From Platycnemis pennipes (taxonomy: Eukaryota > Arthropoda > Insecta > Odonata > Platycnemididae), in the NCBI GenBank assembly GCA_933228895.1, contig OW121849.1:40208354-40272353 (forward strand): a stretch of DNA of 64,000 nt, written 5' to 3'. Made by a program: the position numbers and the translations under genes. Positions within the stretch are counted from its first letter, which is position 1, and every line of letters begins with the position of its first letter. Below, one piece after another: positions 37,166 through 48,340 of this stretch. The notes below the pieces were generated by a model, which ran no database searches, was not told the origin of the DNA, and saw only the letters and a list, made by a program, of their open reading frames with translations.

Positions 37166-38120
37166 ACGGGCTATCAGAAGAAGCTGCAGTTATTTTATCA
37201 ACACCAGCGTAACATAGCAGGTTACGCCATGAAATTAAAATTAAAGGGTTACGTCTAGATAAAGTACCCCGTATTATGGCAGCGTATTCTAAATAAGGTC
37301 TAACAAGGCAAAAGTCGCTAATTTCTCGTACGTAGTCGTCATGTTTGCCCAGTACTCTTTTGCTGAATCCCAGTCTATATTTACATTTACCGAGATATAC
37401 TTTATATTACCAGGATGAATCCCAGTTTAACGATTAGCTTGACCCATAATTTCTCTTATGTGTTTACTCCAAGGAAGATCATATGTTAGTAATATTCCAA
37501 GATATTTAGCAGACTCCATGTGTGTAAATTTACTATTCATTATGCAATAAGTATTAGGGGGAGAAGTAGACTTTTTCCAAAAATTCATTACCACACATTT
37601 TTTTTAAATTTATTTCCAACTGCCATGTATCACGCCATTTTTCAGTCGATAATATGTCATCATGCAAAGATTCTTTATCGCTGGACTAATAATTTCACTG
37701 TAGACCACTGCATCATCGGCAAATAGAATCTTACCTTTTTACCTCCTTATTGATATCATTTATGTACAGGAGGAAATTTAAAACGGAAAACTTTACTGAA
37801 GTAGTTAGGTATATAGTAAGAACTCCTGCGTATTATGCTAGATTTGACCAGATAAATAAGATTAGAGAGATGGCTTGTTATACCGATAGATTTAAAATTT
37901 CATATTTCCCTCTTACCATTAGAAAATATAATAGGCGGCATAGCATATTTAAAGGTAGGTGAAAAATTGTTAGAGTAGCCTGTAGTGGTAGCTCTTCGTT
38001 GCATGGTTAGCATTACATGGTAGCTCCAGTTGCATAGTCAGTCAATAGTGAATGTTTGGTGTTCTTCACCCCCTGCCACACATCCTCGCGGGGGCTTGCA
38101 GGGCACCACGTAGATGTAAA
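37166..38120 (+). mobile_element. CR1-like LINE with 5' inversion (twin priming)
   Basis: The 3' part (about 37771-38120) is in plus orientation: KFKTENFTEVVRYIVRTPAY, IREMACYTDRFKISYFPLTI, then the family 3' UTR with CCACACATCC and GGGGGCTTGCAGGGCACCAC and GTAGATGTAAAAG. The 5' part (37166-37770) is in minus orientation and carries the upstream region: LYINDI, the catalytic FADDAVVY (about 37701-37726), SAKYLGILLTYDLPWSKHIR and, degenerate, the block leading to RFVTCY. At the junction (about 37770) the first base of the upstream segment meets the downstream segment, and about 20 codons between the two segments are missing. This is the expected product of twin-primed reverse transcription. 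Both parts have stops and frameshifts. Confidence 0.8.
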
Positions 38121-38336
38121 AGTATATACATCTATGCTAAAATTTCTCGTCAAAAGCTCTCTCATATTAGTAAACACCTCTTTCGTCAAAGAAATTCCCC
38201 TCCTACTGCGTCTATTTCCATTTAAGATATTTAAGATATGAACCCAAGTAAACTAACTACCTCCTGCACTTCGTTTTAAATGTGGTCCATATATATGTCC
38301 ACACTTAGAAGCATCCAGTATTAAATAGATTGGCCT

Positions 38337-38478
38337 CGCCGTGATGGCCCGCGCCGACGTGGCCTGCGCCGAGGTGGCCCGCGCCGAGATGGGCCTGTGC
38401 CGAGTTGGGCCTGCGTCGAGGTGGCTTGCGCCGAGGCGGCCGCGCCGAAGTGGCCGCGCCGAGGTGGCCGCGCCGAGT
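38337..38478 (-). repeat. 15-bp GC-rich tandem repeat, right array
   Basis: The same repeat as 36551-36680, in reverse orientation, with about nine to ten units. The variants nearest the end (GCGCGGCC type) and those further in (GCGCAGGCC, GCGCGGGCC types) follow the same order as on the left. Confidence 0.9.
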
Positions 38479-38499
38479 TGTACTAGACCCCCCCTTAAA

Positions 38500-39930
38500 T
38501 GCCTATTCGTTCATTTACGAGTTCCAATCATTTTCATTACTATTGTCAGAATGGTTTGAACATTGAATAATACTGTTCCTGTGTAGCCTATTTTATATTC
38601 TCATCTTGATGCTACGGTGAGTTCATAATACAGAGATTTTCTCAACATTTTTATATTTTTTCTACATTTCTACTCGTGTTACGGAGTCAACAAATTTTAA
38701 AATACTTAAGTGTATATTTAAAATATTGAGAAAATGCTCTTATGAAACATTTACTCTTGTGATATCAAAAGCGAATATAAAATAGCTTACACAGGGGCAG
38801 TATTGTTCTACATTCTAACATTTCATCATACTGCATTAAAATAGCATTGAATACTGACAAAAGTGAGGGTCGTGAGAAAAGTGAGTTGTGAGAAAAGTGA
38901 GGTTTCTGAGGTAACTAAAGTTTATGAAGGAAAACAACCCAATATACGAAGGATATTCTACAAACTTGCCCATAATTAATGGGATTAATTTTTTTTGATA
39001 CTGGATTAGCAGTAATTATTTATTGATTAGATAAATCAACTTATTTCATGTTCCATTTATCCGCTCTGCCTTATATTTATTTCCGCCAACTTCTTTCTAT
39101 CCCGACTATACTTAATGTCTCATCAATAGGAATGTATTTCCGCTAACTAAGCATCTAATACATAACACCGCCTAGAGAGGCTCAGTGACTTGTTTTTGAA
39201 AGACAATGAGCAAAAATTGACTTAATCCCGTTTATTAATCACTCCTAAAATAGAACTACTGGGTACGAAAACCTGTCTTGTAATTTTGGGGTAAGTTTGC
39301 AAGGAATAGTATTTCCTATATCATAAAAGATTCCCCCTTATTGCTTATTAAAAAAAATTAATTAACTTTATATCCTGGAAAGGGCATAAAGTGTGTGATA
39401 CCTATACTCGCGCTATGAATTTACAAATTCTGCTTTAATATTTTCTTCCATCAAAAATGCTTCAGCTTTTTCAAGTTATTATATTATGTAATTAATTATC
39501 TCTCTATTCTCTCTCTATAGCTAAAATTACAGATATTTGCGGCGGCTCCTAGTTGACGATGATGTCTTTTCTTTCGATAAATTTCTTCTCTTACTTTCGA
39601 TAATTGTAGGCCTTTCATCTGATGGGGATCCTATCAGAAAAAGGAGAAAAGCGAATAAGAGAGTGTAAAATATGGTAGGAGAGGAAGGAAGTTAATAAAA
39701 GAAAAATTCGAGGATGCGAGGCAATAGAATATATAGACGACATTTTGAAAAGATATGCAATAATGGAGAGGGTGATAGAGGGCAGACTGGGAGAGGGAAG
39801 CTTAGAAGAGAAAGAGAGGAAAAAGATAATTCCAAATGGCAAGAAACCAAGAAGAATATGCATATGAGGATTTGACAAGTGACTTAATGTAGGCAGCATG
39901 GAATTGTAGTAAAGCAGGTGAAGTTGTTAG
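38500..39930. other. AT-rich intergenic DNA
   Basis: Nothing recognised apart from a short imperfect GTGAGAAAAGTGAG repeat near 38872-38900. Confidence 0.45.
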
Positions 39931-39934
39931 GTTT

Positions 39935-39995
39935 TTGGGGATCCCGTTGCCATATACTGTAGGGATGGCTTGCTGGGCACTCCGTAGATGTAATA
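39935..39995 (+). mobile_element. Diverged CR1-like LINE 3' tail
   Basis: GTTGCCATATACTGTAGGG, ATGGCTTGCTGGGCACTCCG and TAGATGTAATAGA align with the CCACACACCC, GGTGGCTTGCAGGGTATNNNG, TAGATGTAG tail of the family, with several substitutions. An old copy, or one from a different subfamily. Confidence 0.5.
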
Positions 39996-39999
39996 GACA

Positions 40000-41730
40000 G
40001 GGACTATCCACAAGCCTAAAAATGTTGGAACAATAAACTCCATGTTAGCGTCTGATTCACATGGCTAGTAGATACCGCGTGGTATTTATATTTTTTGCAA
40101 GAACGACGATTACACGGCCTAAAACTCCTCTGTATCGCGAAACTTAACTCTCCAAACATAAGTTACTTCAAATTTAGTTTTATAACACAGTATTCACATG
40201 GTATTTACTATTTTAGGTGTGATATACATAAACGCAATATCATCTCTGCCTACAATTGGTTGAATAATCCAAGTTTAACCATGAAACATTTTGGAAAACG
40301 CATGTAGACTGTTCGAATGCTTTGTAAACGCGAATTATGTACACCATGTCTATTTGATATGTCTCATTGGCATGTACGCCACACAATCTGCGGATTCTGT
40401 CGTCAATTTACTTAGTAGGTACTTATGAATTGCACTGACAAACTAGGTATCGAATTCATTAGTATTCCGATCAAATCGAAAGTAACCAATGAGTGGGAAT
40501 AATGGATGGCTTAAAGTTAACTGGCGTTTTACAAAACACTGATTAGCATCTGTGAACTACAGACTTTTAATTAAATAACTAACCTTTTGGCTTCCTATGC
40601 TACATCGCTATTCTGTTTTTCCAGGAAAAGGAGTGGTTTTACTTCGTAAGACTTCATTTTTTTAAAGTTGTTTCTTGCACAGATTTCTCCCCTATCATTC
40701 GGATAACTCAGTGGCATCTTCAAGGCCTTAAAATGAGAACGATCGTTTTAATCCTGGGTGAGAAAGTCTTCTTTGACCTTGGAAATGGCAATGACCTGCC
40801 TAACTCGAGCCGGAAATTAAATGTCAAAAAATATCAAACATCTCACTTTATGCTAATAAGAAAGACATCCACAAAGTTGGGATTCAAAAATCCACAGCAT
40901 TAAAAAGGATGACGGTTTTCTTGTGAAAATTAAATTTTAAACTACTCCCGCTTGGTTTAGGACACGCTCAATTAACGCAAAATGCATTTCTCACCTTTAC
41001 ACTTTACTCCAAAACAGTTCGTGCCCAATATAATCGCCATTTTATATTAGTTAAGCACCATCACTCAGTATTTCATATCATATTTTAATGTAGGGAAAAA
41101 TATATGGTGTGTTTGCACACTCATCTCCTGCGAGGGAAAGACGGGAAAAATAGTTCTCTTATTTAGGCTACTACAACTTTAGAATCTGTGATCACTAGTA
41201 ATGAGAGAGTACAATTTAAATAGTGCATTAACATGTCGAATGTAAAATAAAGTAGGTATAGAAAATTTGGACAGAAAAATAACTGGTAAATACCAGATTA
41301 ATTTTTAGATTATTGCAAATATGATCTATTGTAGGGGCAAAAAGGATGAGAATTAGAAAATATGAATCACGAATTCAATATTTTATGAATGAGATAAATG
41401 TTTCAATCTCAAGATGCATTATTTCCGTTAAATGAAATCTCAACCTATGGACTTCTTTCCATTCCTCTTTCCTCTTATCTTAGGTATCTATTCCCCATTC
41501 CTTGAAGACAAATCATATTAGCAATCATATGGCCTGGCTAAATTCCCCATGTTAATATAGAACTATCACTCGCATGCCCTAAAGCAAGCTTCGGATTTCA
41601 TTGTCCTTGAATTCCCTTAGCGATCATCCTTTTTGTTCTCCAGGAGTTTAGTCTTGCAGCTAGAATAGTAAGCTACCAAATATATATTAGCTGTCTGGCT
41701 ATCTTTTCAATCCGCCGGCTCCTTCGCCCA
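40000..41730. other. AT-rich intergenic DNA, nothing recognised
   Basis: No supported gene or repeat. Confidence 0.5.
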
Positions 41731-41734
41731 GCAT

Positions 41735-42200
41735 CACAATGGACCCTCCCATCCTCCTCCTCCCCAATCCCTTCACCTCCAAAGGCCGTTCTCGTTCACT
41801 CTTCCCCGTTTGGCACGGGAGGAAATGTCCCTGCCCTCAAGAGTCCCTCCCAAATGCCTTCTCCGCTCTCTTTTCGTCCTATCCCTCCATCCCTCCTCCC
41901 CAATACCCTCGCCGATCTCGTGGAATAAAACAAATGGGAGAAAACGAAATTCCGCCCGAATCGTGTCCAGCTTTGGTCATAGCACGAGCTGCTGGCGGGT
42001 CCCAAACGTGGGTGGGGGGAGGAACACGTGCGCGAAACACACCTCCTCCATCCCTCCATTCCCTCTTTCTCCCCCCCAACCATCCCCTTCTCTCGCCAAC
42101 CACCCCCAATCGCTTTCCTGGCGTCCTTCTCTTCTGCAACTGCATCCAAACAGAGCCCTTCAAACATCTTCTATGGCGTTTGGTGATTTCGGGGGACGAT
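41735..42200. other. Pyrimidine-rich GC island
   Basis: C- and T-rich on the plus strand (CCTCC/CCCTTC runs), which yields open frames of 94 to 164 codons in several frames on both strands. None shows conserved features and the composition alone explains them. It could be a promoter-type island of an unseen gene. Confidence 0.4.
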
Positions 42201-42299
42201 CAAGGTGAAGTCGAAATTTCAGTAAAGAGATGAATCCATCTGCTGCCCTATAATAAGTGTAAATGAAAAGAAAAACCTATTCTCGCCGTAAATGTTTTA

Positions 42300-42465
42300 C
42301 GCACCATACGATCGAGGGGTGAAATTGTGAGGGGAGAGGATCGAAAAAGTTTGTCAATACACGGCCAAGTTTCAGGCACAAGGTAATAGTAGTGTATGTT
42401 TGGTGATTTTCACCCTCTGCCACACACCCTCGTGGTGGTTCGCAGGGTATTACGTAGATGTAGTT
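42300..42465 (+). mobile_element. CR1-like LINE 3' UTR fragment
   Basis: It contains the family tail GGTGATTTTCACCCTCTGCC, ACACACCC, GTGGTGGTTCGCAGGGTATTA and CGTAGATGTAGTTGTA at about 42390-42465. The sequence upstream to about 42300 looks like the same 3' UTR but is diverged. No coding part remains. Confidence 0.65.
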
Positions 42466-42602
42466 GTAATACAAGTATTTGCCCTGGCCCTAATATTTAT
42501 TCCGCTTTCCCCTTCTATCTTCGAGGAGAAATGTAATATGACTTAGTAAACGATATTAATGCATTAAACTCAGTCACGTCCACAAATTTCTTTTACAAAA
42601 CC

Positions 42603-42632
42603 ACCGGTTTCAGCAGCTACGCCATCATTAGG
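42603..42632 (-). ncRNA. Hammerhead-like hairpin (degenerate)
   Basis: The minus strand reads CTAATGA (42631-42625), a short stem region, then GAAACCGGTGG (42611-42601). One base differs from the CUGAUGA core. Likely a Penelope-type remnant; inference. Confidence 0.3.
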
Positions 42633-42639
42633 CCTGATT

Positions 42640-43155
42640 GGCCATGGTACATTTCATTTTCACCGTATCTTCCGAGAGATCTCTTCTCAAAGTTACAAAT
42701 TGGCTGAAAAATGAGATTAGCAATCTTTCAGCTCAATCGGTTTTTCCTCCATCAAAGAAAAGTACTCATCCTGTAAGCCTAATTCTTATTTCATATCCAG
42801 TAAATCTCATTTTCATTTTCCTCTCAACAACTCTTGCCAATTCTGAGGCCCAAATATTCCTCTCAAAAACTCTATTCCATGACTTCATAGTCCTAAAACA
42901 AGGAATATCCGGAATCCCTTCATAAACTGCTACAACTTTTTCTTTTGCCACCAAGAACGTTCATTTTCCCGAAGGTCGTCTTCCTTCTCTCATGCTTCTT
43001 CCCACAAACCATAAAGAACACAATAGGTGTCCACATAACAGAGAATCTTGTGTAAGTAGCATAGACAGAAGTAAATAAGAAAAAATTACGTAACTCTATT
43101 AATCTGCGATAGCTAGATTTGTCCAGAAAGATCTGGTGCTTTCCCGGCGTAACTG
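42640..43155. repeat. Unclassified repeat shared with about 61640-61790
   Basis: Sequence near 42985-43045 (CTTCTTCCCACAAACCAT, then GTCCACATAACAGA) recurs near 61708-61750 in the same orientation with substitutions. This indicates a dispersed repeat of unknown class. Short open frames on the minus strand here look non-coding. Confidence 0.4.
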
Positions 43156-43157
43156 CT

Positions 43158-43368
43158 GCGTGAAAGTTTCTCGGGTCCTCCACCGGGTTATTGCGTCCAT
43201 GTCCTCCGACGTTTCGATTCCAGACTCGGTCATCGTCTTCAGGCCTTCTGTATTCATATTTCAGTTTTATGAATTTAGAAGCCCTGAAGACGATGACCGA
43301 GTCGGGAATCGAACTGTCGGCGAACATGAACGCAATAACCCGGTGGAGGACCCGAGAAACCTTCACGT
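43158..43368. repeat. Long inverted repeat with ~92-bp arms
   Basis: Left arm 43158-43249 and right arm 43277-43368 are imperfect reverse complements sharing TCTCGGGTCCTCCACCGGG, TTATTGCG and ACTCGGTCATCGTCTTCAGG, around a 27-bp AT-rich spacer. Each arm contains a CTGAAGA, stem (GATGACCGAGTC), GAA[A]C order like a degenerate hammerhead core (minus 43242-43207; plus 43285-43314). Such head-to-head pairs are typical of Penelope-like element ends; that class is inferred. Confidence 0.75.
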
Positions 43369-43369
43369 A

Positions 43370-44445
43370 GATTTGTCAACGCGATAGTAAAGTTATGAAT
43401 CTTTGAAATTTCCAATCCTTTACCTGTAAGTCACTGGTTACTGCATAACTAACATCAGTTTTTCTCATACCGATGGCGCAGAATTAGAGTATAAGTCAAC
43501 CCTGTGAATGTAATTTTACCATTTATCTTTTTACCCGAGTTCCACATTTTTCAGTTCCTGTTTATGTCGCGGTACAGTTCCTGTTTCGCTAGAGTTAGAC
43601 GCTGCGTTTCACGGATCTGTACTACGAAATGTGCGCTCAGCACACTATCCTCCACTAAATCTCGTTTTGATTTGTCTTTCCGCGCTTCGTACTTCCCTTT
43701 ACGCATTCCTTTTGAGTCATCAGTCATTCACCACGGCTGTCACTCAGGGAAGTCTGGTTTTCGTAGCTTGACCTTCGCTGAGAGTGAGATTAGATTTCAA
43801 CTGCGTCTCGCGCGTAAAAATACGAGCGTGACGTAACACTTCGGACTAATGGATTTCGTGTTGTGTTGGCCGATGCAGGGCGAAGGGGAGGCGGAGGAGA
43901 GAAACAGCCCATTATGTTTAATGGCTGGGCGGCATTGGGTCACAACCAAGAGGTTGAATTGACTGGCTCCCGTCGAAAAAAAGGACCGCGACATACCCAC
44001 CCATGCAATCTTCTTGTTTTCCGGGAAATTTTTACCAAATCTAGGAGTGCCTTCCCGTAAAAACGGAAAATAAGAACTTTGCATACAAATTGACAGATTT
44101 ATTGTCATGTACCTTAAGCTAAAGGACCGATTTACCGTATATTAGGATAATTTCAGGCTGTGAAATACTTAATTTTGTGCTAAATCTCCCCGGGAAATAT
44201 TTTTCACCATTGATAACAGGTACACCTCCTTGGCAGTGATAGAGTCCATATGAAGACAATTACGTATACGATGAAATATTAAGTTTCTTTATGTTTTTTC
44301 CTTTCACTATAAATGAAAAATAGACAATTATTTATCAACGCAATTAATAAAATTATTTTGTTATATCTACTGCGAATAAGTGCGCATCAGCATTTACTAG
44401 TCATGATGCCTTTATGCATTACCCCATTCATATGGTTCTTTCTGT
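43370..44445. other. Intergenic, nothing recognised
   Basis: A moderately GC-rich part at 43590-43900 has an open plus-strand frame to 43836, without recognisable motifs. Confidence 0.35.
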
Positions 44446-44449
44446 TTTA

Positions 44450-44597
44450 TGTTAAATCCTCTTTGTAACAGGCGGAATTTTGTGTATTTATTGTATAGTA
44501 ATTCAGGATCTTTGAGTTGTATTTGTCAGTTGTTCATTTATCAATGTCTAAAGGACCAATGAGTCCACGACAATAAATGTTTATTATTATTATATCA
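44450..44597 (+). repeat. Possible retroposon 3' tail ending in (TTA)n
   Basis: The sequence AAGGACCAATGAGTCCACG then ACAATAAATG runs into a TTATTATTATTATA simple repeat at 44580-44594. A poly(A)-signal-like AATAAA followed by a trinucleotide tail is common at LINE and SINE 3' ends. No coding part was recognised upstream. Confidence 0.35.
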
Positions 44598-44599
44598 GT

Positions 44600-45140
44600 A
44601 AATCGTCAGCAAAATCTGCTTAACAATTTACGTCAGCTATGTTGTCACCAAGTTCATCAAAATGATGAACCCTATCCTGGAATCGATTTCACCACGATCG
44701 GTGACAGCAACTCGCCTGGCATATACATATTAGACATGCTATTATAGTTTAACAGCGGCAGGTCCAATTTTGACTTCAATAAAACAAATACCCAAGTCGT
44801 TTGTACGGTAGAACCTTAACTTTGAAACAAAGTGGCCAGCATTACGCAAAAATTTTGAATAAATGTTTCCCTTCCTCGATTCTTAAGACTTTCTCATGGC
44901 CTAAGCGCGGTATTTGAAGGATATTTTGGTCAAAATGATCATCCTATAATAGTTCAAGACATACTTATACAGAGTACGGTGTCGAGATAAAAACAGTGTA
45001 AATGCAATTTCTTTAGGATGCAGAACGCAATAAATAGCGATGGAAGGAGATAGAAAACGCAAGGAAAATGAATAAGAGTGCAGTTTTATTCCGTATACCA
45101 CTTCAAGAACGTGGTAATATAGCTGAAATAGTAACAAAAT
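44600..45140. other. Intergenic, nothing recognised
   Basis: No supported gene or repeat. Confidence 0.45.
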
Positions 45141-45145
45141 AGGTA

Positions 45146-45319
45146 AATATTCAAAATACATTATATTCAACCGATGAAAATACCGTATTGGAAGAAAAGA
45201 AAAGCGGTCCACTGAAAAAATGTTCCAAGCGGTCCACTGAAATATTCAAAATACATTCTATTCAACCGATGAAAATACCGTATTGGAAGAAAAGAAAAGC
45301 GGTCCACTGAAAAAATGTA
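45146..45319 (+). repeat. Local tandem duplication, 95-bp period
   Basis: Copy one is 45146-45240 and copy two starts at 45241 and matches for about 79 bp (AATATTCAAAATACATT, GAAAATACCGTATTGG, AGCGGTCCACTG), with one visible substitution. The end of copy one also repeats AAGCGGTCCACTGA, so the junction probably arose at that short repeat. A related GGAAGAAAAA/AATACCGTA motif occurs at 45787-45810. Confidence 0.9.
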
Positions 45320-45324
45320 CGCTA

Positions 45325-47425
45325 TAGCAAAAAAAAGCCTTTTTATAGAAAATAAATAAATAAAGTTTCAAAAAGTTGCACAGAATCATAACCACATAGC
45401 ACTCATTTCGCTCATATCGCTTTTGTATTTCAGACGGGGATGAGAGGTTTAATTTTTTTTCACATTTTTCCAGTGCTCCTCTTCGTTTAAGCCTCTTGCC
45501 ATTTTCGTTTCAATTGGTAATCTGGCATTATTAAAAATAAATGCTAAAATTGACGGCTACCGCCACATTGATATCGAAATATTTAGTGGCACTAATTATG
45601 ACAACACAAAATGTTCTGTTGTTAGAATATGTATAGCAAATTTTATTAATTACGTATAATTATATCGTTAATTGTTATTTATATCGTTATTCGTTACGTG
45701 TCGTAAAATACCCGCTTCTAACTATTGGCTTCAAACGGAACTACTAGTGTTATGGTTTCCTAAAAGGACATATATAGTGCCTTAGTATCAAAATACCGTA
45801 ATGGAAGAAAAAAAAATAGTCATTGTATGACTGAATTTAGATAATCGCATTAATCTTGGAAACACCCGCTAAATTTTAGAGGTTAGTTGGAAAAAGGGAT
45901 TATTAGTTTCAATCTCGCATGAATAAAAATGTTTTCCTATCTATTCATCTACAAAAAGGGATAATTCAGAAGTGTTTAGGTACTGCTGGAGTAAGTTACT
46001 TGAGCTTTGTGAGTGTATCACTCCAAACAGTTTGCCGCTGGGATTGAATGAACGATAACATACGGACAGCATCACTTTACCTGACAACCTGCAAATTGCA
46101 AACAGGAAGATCGGCTCACTTCAGAGAAGTCCTCCAAAGAGTTTACACCCGCCATCCTACGGAGCCGCCTGCGTCTGGAAATCGAGAACGAAAATTTCCG
46201 TGCCTACGCACTGCGGGGGCGTTAACTTAGAGCGCTTAATACGGACGACGGTTTCAACTACGCCCTCGGAAAAGACACGGTGTCCGGTTGGGAAGACAAC
46301 GCAATTACATTTGTATTCATGGTCGGAACATAAAGAACACCCTCTTCCATCTCCAAGTCCTTTCGTAGCCACCTCCCCCTCGCAGTGACTAACTTCACGG
46401 GCGCCCTCTCCTCCTGACAGACAAGGGTGCTCACACCACCGATGCCAAATGCCCTAGCGTTGCACCAAGCGACGGACCAGCACAGATAAAACTCGAGCCA
46501 CTTTTTTTATGTACTTTCCGATGCCTTGAGAATCAATTTCCGAGATGTAATGCGCAGTGCTTTCTTATTTGAATAAAAAATATATCGCCAAATCACATTT
46601 GGAGCGTTACCATCTCTTTTGAAGGGGTGAATCACGATCTTAGAATATCGTACGGTAAATCACGCAGAATGGTCAGGTGCAGGAAAAGCAAGAATGGGAA
46701 AACATGAAGTATGAGTGTGCATAAAAATTATGGATACCAAATGCATGAGAAACCGAAGATAAAAATAAGATATGCACAGAGTTGCACCTCGGAAAGTAAG
46801 AGTTGACCTTTCTTTCTTAATATGAGGTTAATGAAGACAATATCGCTTCTTTATCCGGAAAATCACAAAGGGAAAAGAAAATGGTATAACCATACTTCAA
46901 ATTAAAATAATCTTGCCTCAAAAGTGCACTGCTTCCCTCCTGATTCCTTTAGATACTTTCAAATTGGTACTTTCGTTTCAGTCTCTATGATGAAACAATA
47001 TTTTTTGTTTAACTTCTGCTGATTTTTTAAATGATAATGCAAGTGATTTCTCATCCAAAATTTCATAGTTAGTTCGTTTCTATTGCTTTAATTTTCAGAC
47101 ACCTGATTATTATTATCCTTCCCTGTATTTTTGAACAAAATAATACATCGAACAAGGGATAAATATAATATAATAATGACGCTTGGATATAATGGCTATT
47201 AGGATAGCGTGTAGATGAACTGATTTTATTAGCATTGGAGGAAGTGAAATTAGGAAGTATTATGCTGATGACTCCATTGCACTACTTGAGTTCAAAAAAG
47301 ATCGTCATCATAATTGCATCACAATTACAATTCCACGTGAAAACTGGGTTTTGCTAAATCAGGAGATTTTAGAATAATTGTTCACTCAATCAAAATATCC
47401 CAGTATGTTTTCATTTCCACCACGC
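45325..47425. other. Intergenic, with a GC-richer patch at 46120-46500
   Basis: The patch has short open frames on both strands but no splice-supported exon. The rest is AT-rich and unrecognised. Confidence 0.4.
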
Positions 47426-47434
47426 CTAGCATAA

Positions 47435-47968
47435 TGGGGGCGTTTACTCAGAACCGAAATCGCAATTTTGTACTCGAAATCGTTAGATGGAAACGAAAAA
47501 CGAATTTTAGTGAAAAAATTAATCTTCTAACTACAACCATTCACTCATAAATCAAAATTAAAATAAGCAAAAGGTGACGCCCACCGAAAATGCTGCTGTG
47601 ATAACATTGACGTCATTTTCCTCCCGTCCTTGACTTCTTTCAGGGGAGAGGGAAGGGAGTGGAGGGGGGTTCTCGGAAGGTCTGCTCGCACAGATGCTCT
47701 CGAAATCGCTCCCACTGGCCGAGTCATCTGTGTCCCCCCCTTTGCGATAAGGCGAAGTAGCTTCGCGGGCTCAGTTGTGATTGGACGAAGTCGATATACG
47801 TCAGAGGTTGCACCACACCCACTTCTCCGAAAGGGTTAAAAACATCAGTTTTTCGCCGCTTATAACTCGGGAAATAATTCTCGGATCAGAAAACGGAAAA
47901 ATACGGGTCCTTTTATTTTACAAACTCTATCAGATTCGGCAATAAAAAAAATATGGTAAACGACCCCA
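47435..47968 (+). mobile_element. MITE, copy 1
   Basis: A ~534-bp element with terminal inverted repeats TGGGGGCGTTTAC at the left and GTAAACGACCCCA at the right. The whole length is matched in reverse orientation by 62445-62965, with scattered substitutions and small gaps. No open frame is shared by the copies, so it is non-autonomous. Flanks are CATAA and TTGCC, so no target duplication is evident. Superfamily unknown. Confidence 0.8.
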
Positions 47969-48154
47969 TTGCCCGAACTCTGGTAAAATTTCCAGCAGAA
48001 TCGAAACCACTCCCCTCTGATGAAACATAGTAGCTGGAATCATGTGTATCTCGAATATCTCCACCAAGACCTGGTGGACGCATGGCAAAGTTGGTGCGCG
48101 CGGTGATGAAAGGGAGATTCTCTACTGGCGAATGGCGGCAAAAAGAAGGGTCTG

Positions 48155-48170
48155 GGGCCCTATGCTCGAA
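48155..48170 (+). repeat. Harbinger terminal inverted repeat, left
   Basis: GGGCCCTATGCTCGAA, exact inverse of 55312-55327. Preceded by the CTG target triplet. An internal TATGCTCGAA at 48232-48241 is a likely extra transposase or partner-protein binding site. Confidence 0.92.
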
Positions 48171-48340
48171 GTTTCACCCGTATGCGGCTGACGATTTCGT
48201 GCGGCTCAGTCGCACGACTCGCAGATTTTGGTATGCTCGAACCGTAAAAGAGAAAGTCGCACGACAGAATCATACGACCGGGGAGTCGCAGGGCTGAGGG
48301 CGGGTGAGTTCCTTAACCGCATGCGACTAGTATCGTTAAA

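Larger units (their letters stand above)
36538..38494. mobile_element. TTAA-flanked DNA element with minisatellite inverted ends
   Basis: A 1,957-bp unit bounded by TTAA on both sides (36534-36537 and 38495-38498). The termini are purine-rich (AGGGAATGGGACA on the left; GGGGGGGTCTAGTACA on the right read inward). Each leads into an array of about nine copies of a ~15-bp repeat (consensus CACCTCGGCGCGGGC) in inverted orientation. The order of repeat variants from the end inward is similar in both arrays, so they behave as one long terminal inverted repeat. TTAA target sites and G-rich ends are shared by piggyBac and Kolobok DNA transposons; the superfamily is not resolved. No transposase is inside, so it is non-autonomous. 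A LINE insertion at 37166-38120 accounts for about half its length. Confidence 0.75.

Noticed and set aside
36551..38478. CRISPR-like array
   Set aside because: The units are contiguous 15-bp repeats without spacers, in a eukaryotic genome, and form the inverted ends of a transposon.
41739..42233. Open frame of 164 codons on the plus strand
   Set aside because: Pyrimidine-rich low-complexity sequence leaves several frames open on both strands. There is no domain, signal peptide or splice context.
42920..43366. Minus-strand open frame of 148 codons
   Set aside because: Its N-terminal half is one arm of a long inverted repeat and the rest matches a dispersed repeat. No known domain is visible.
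46157..46388. Possible exon on either strand in a GC-richer patch
   Set aside because: Frames on both strands have plausible composition but there are no paired splice sites and no recognisable domain, so a call would be a guess.
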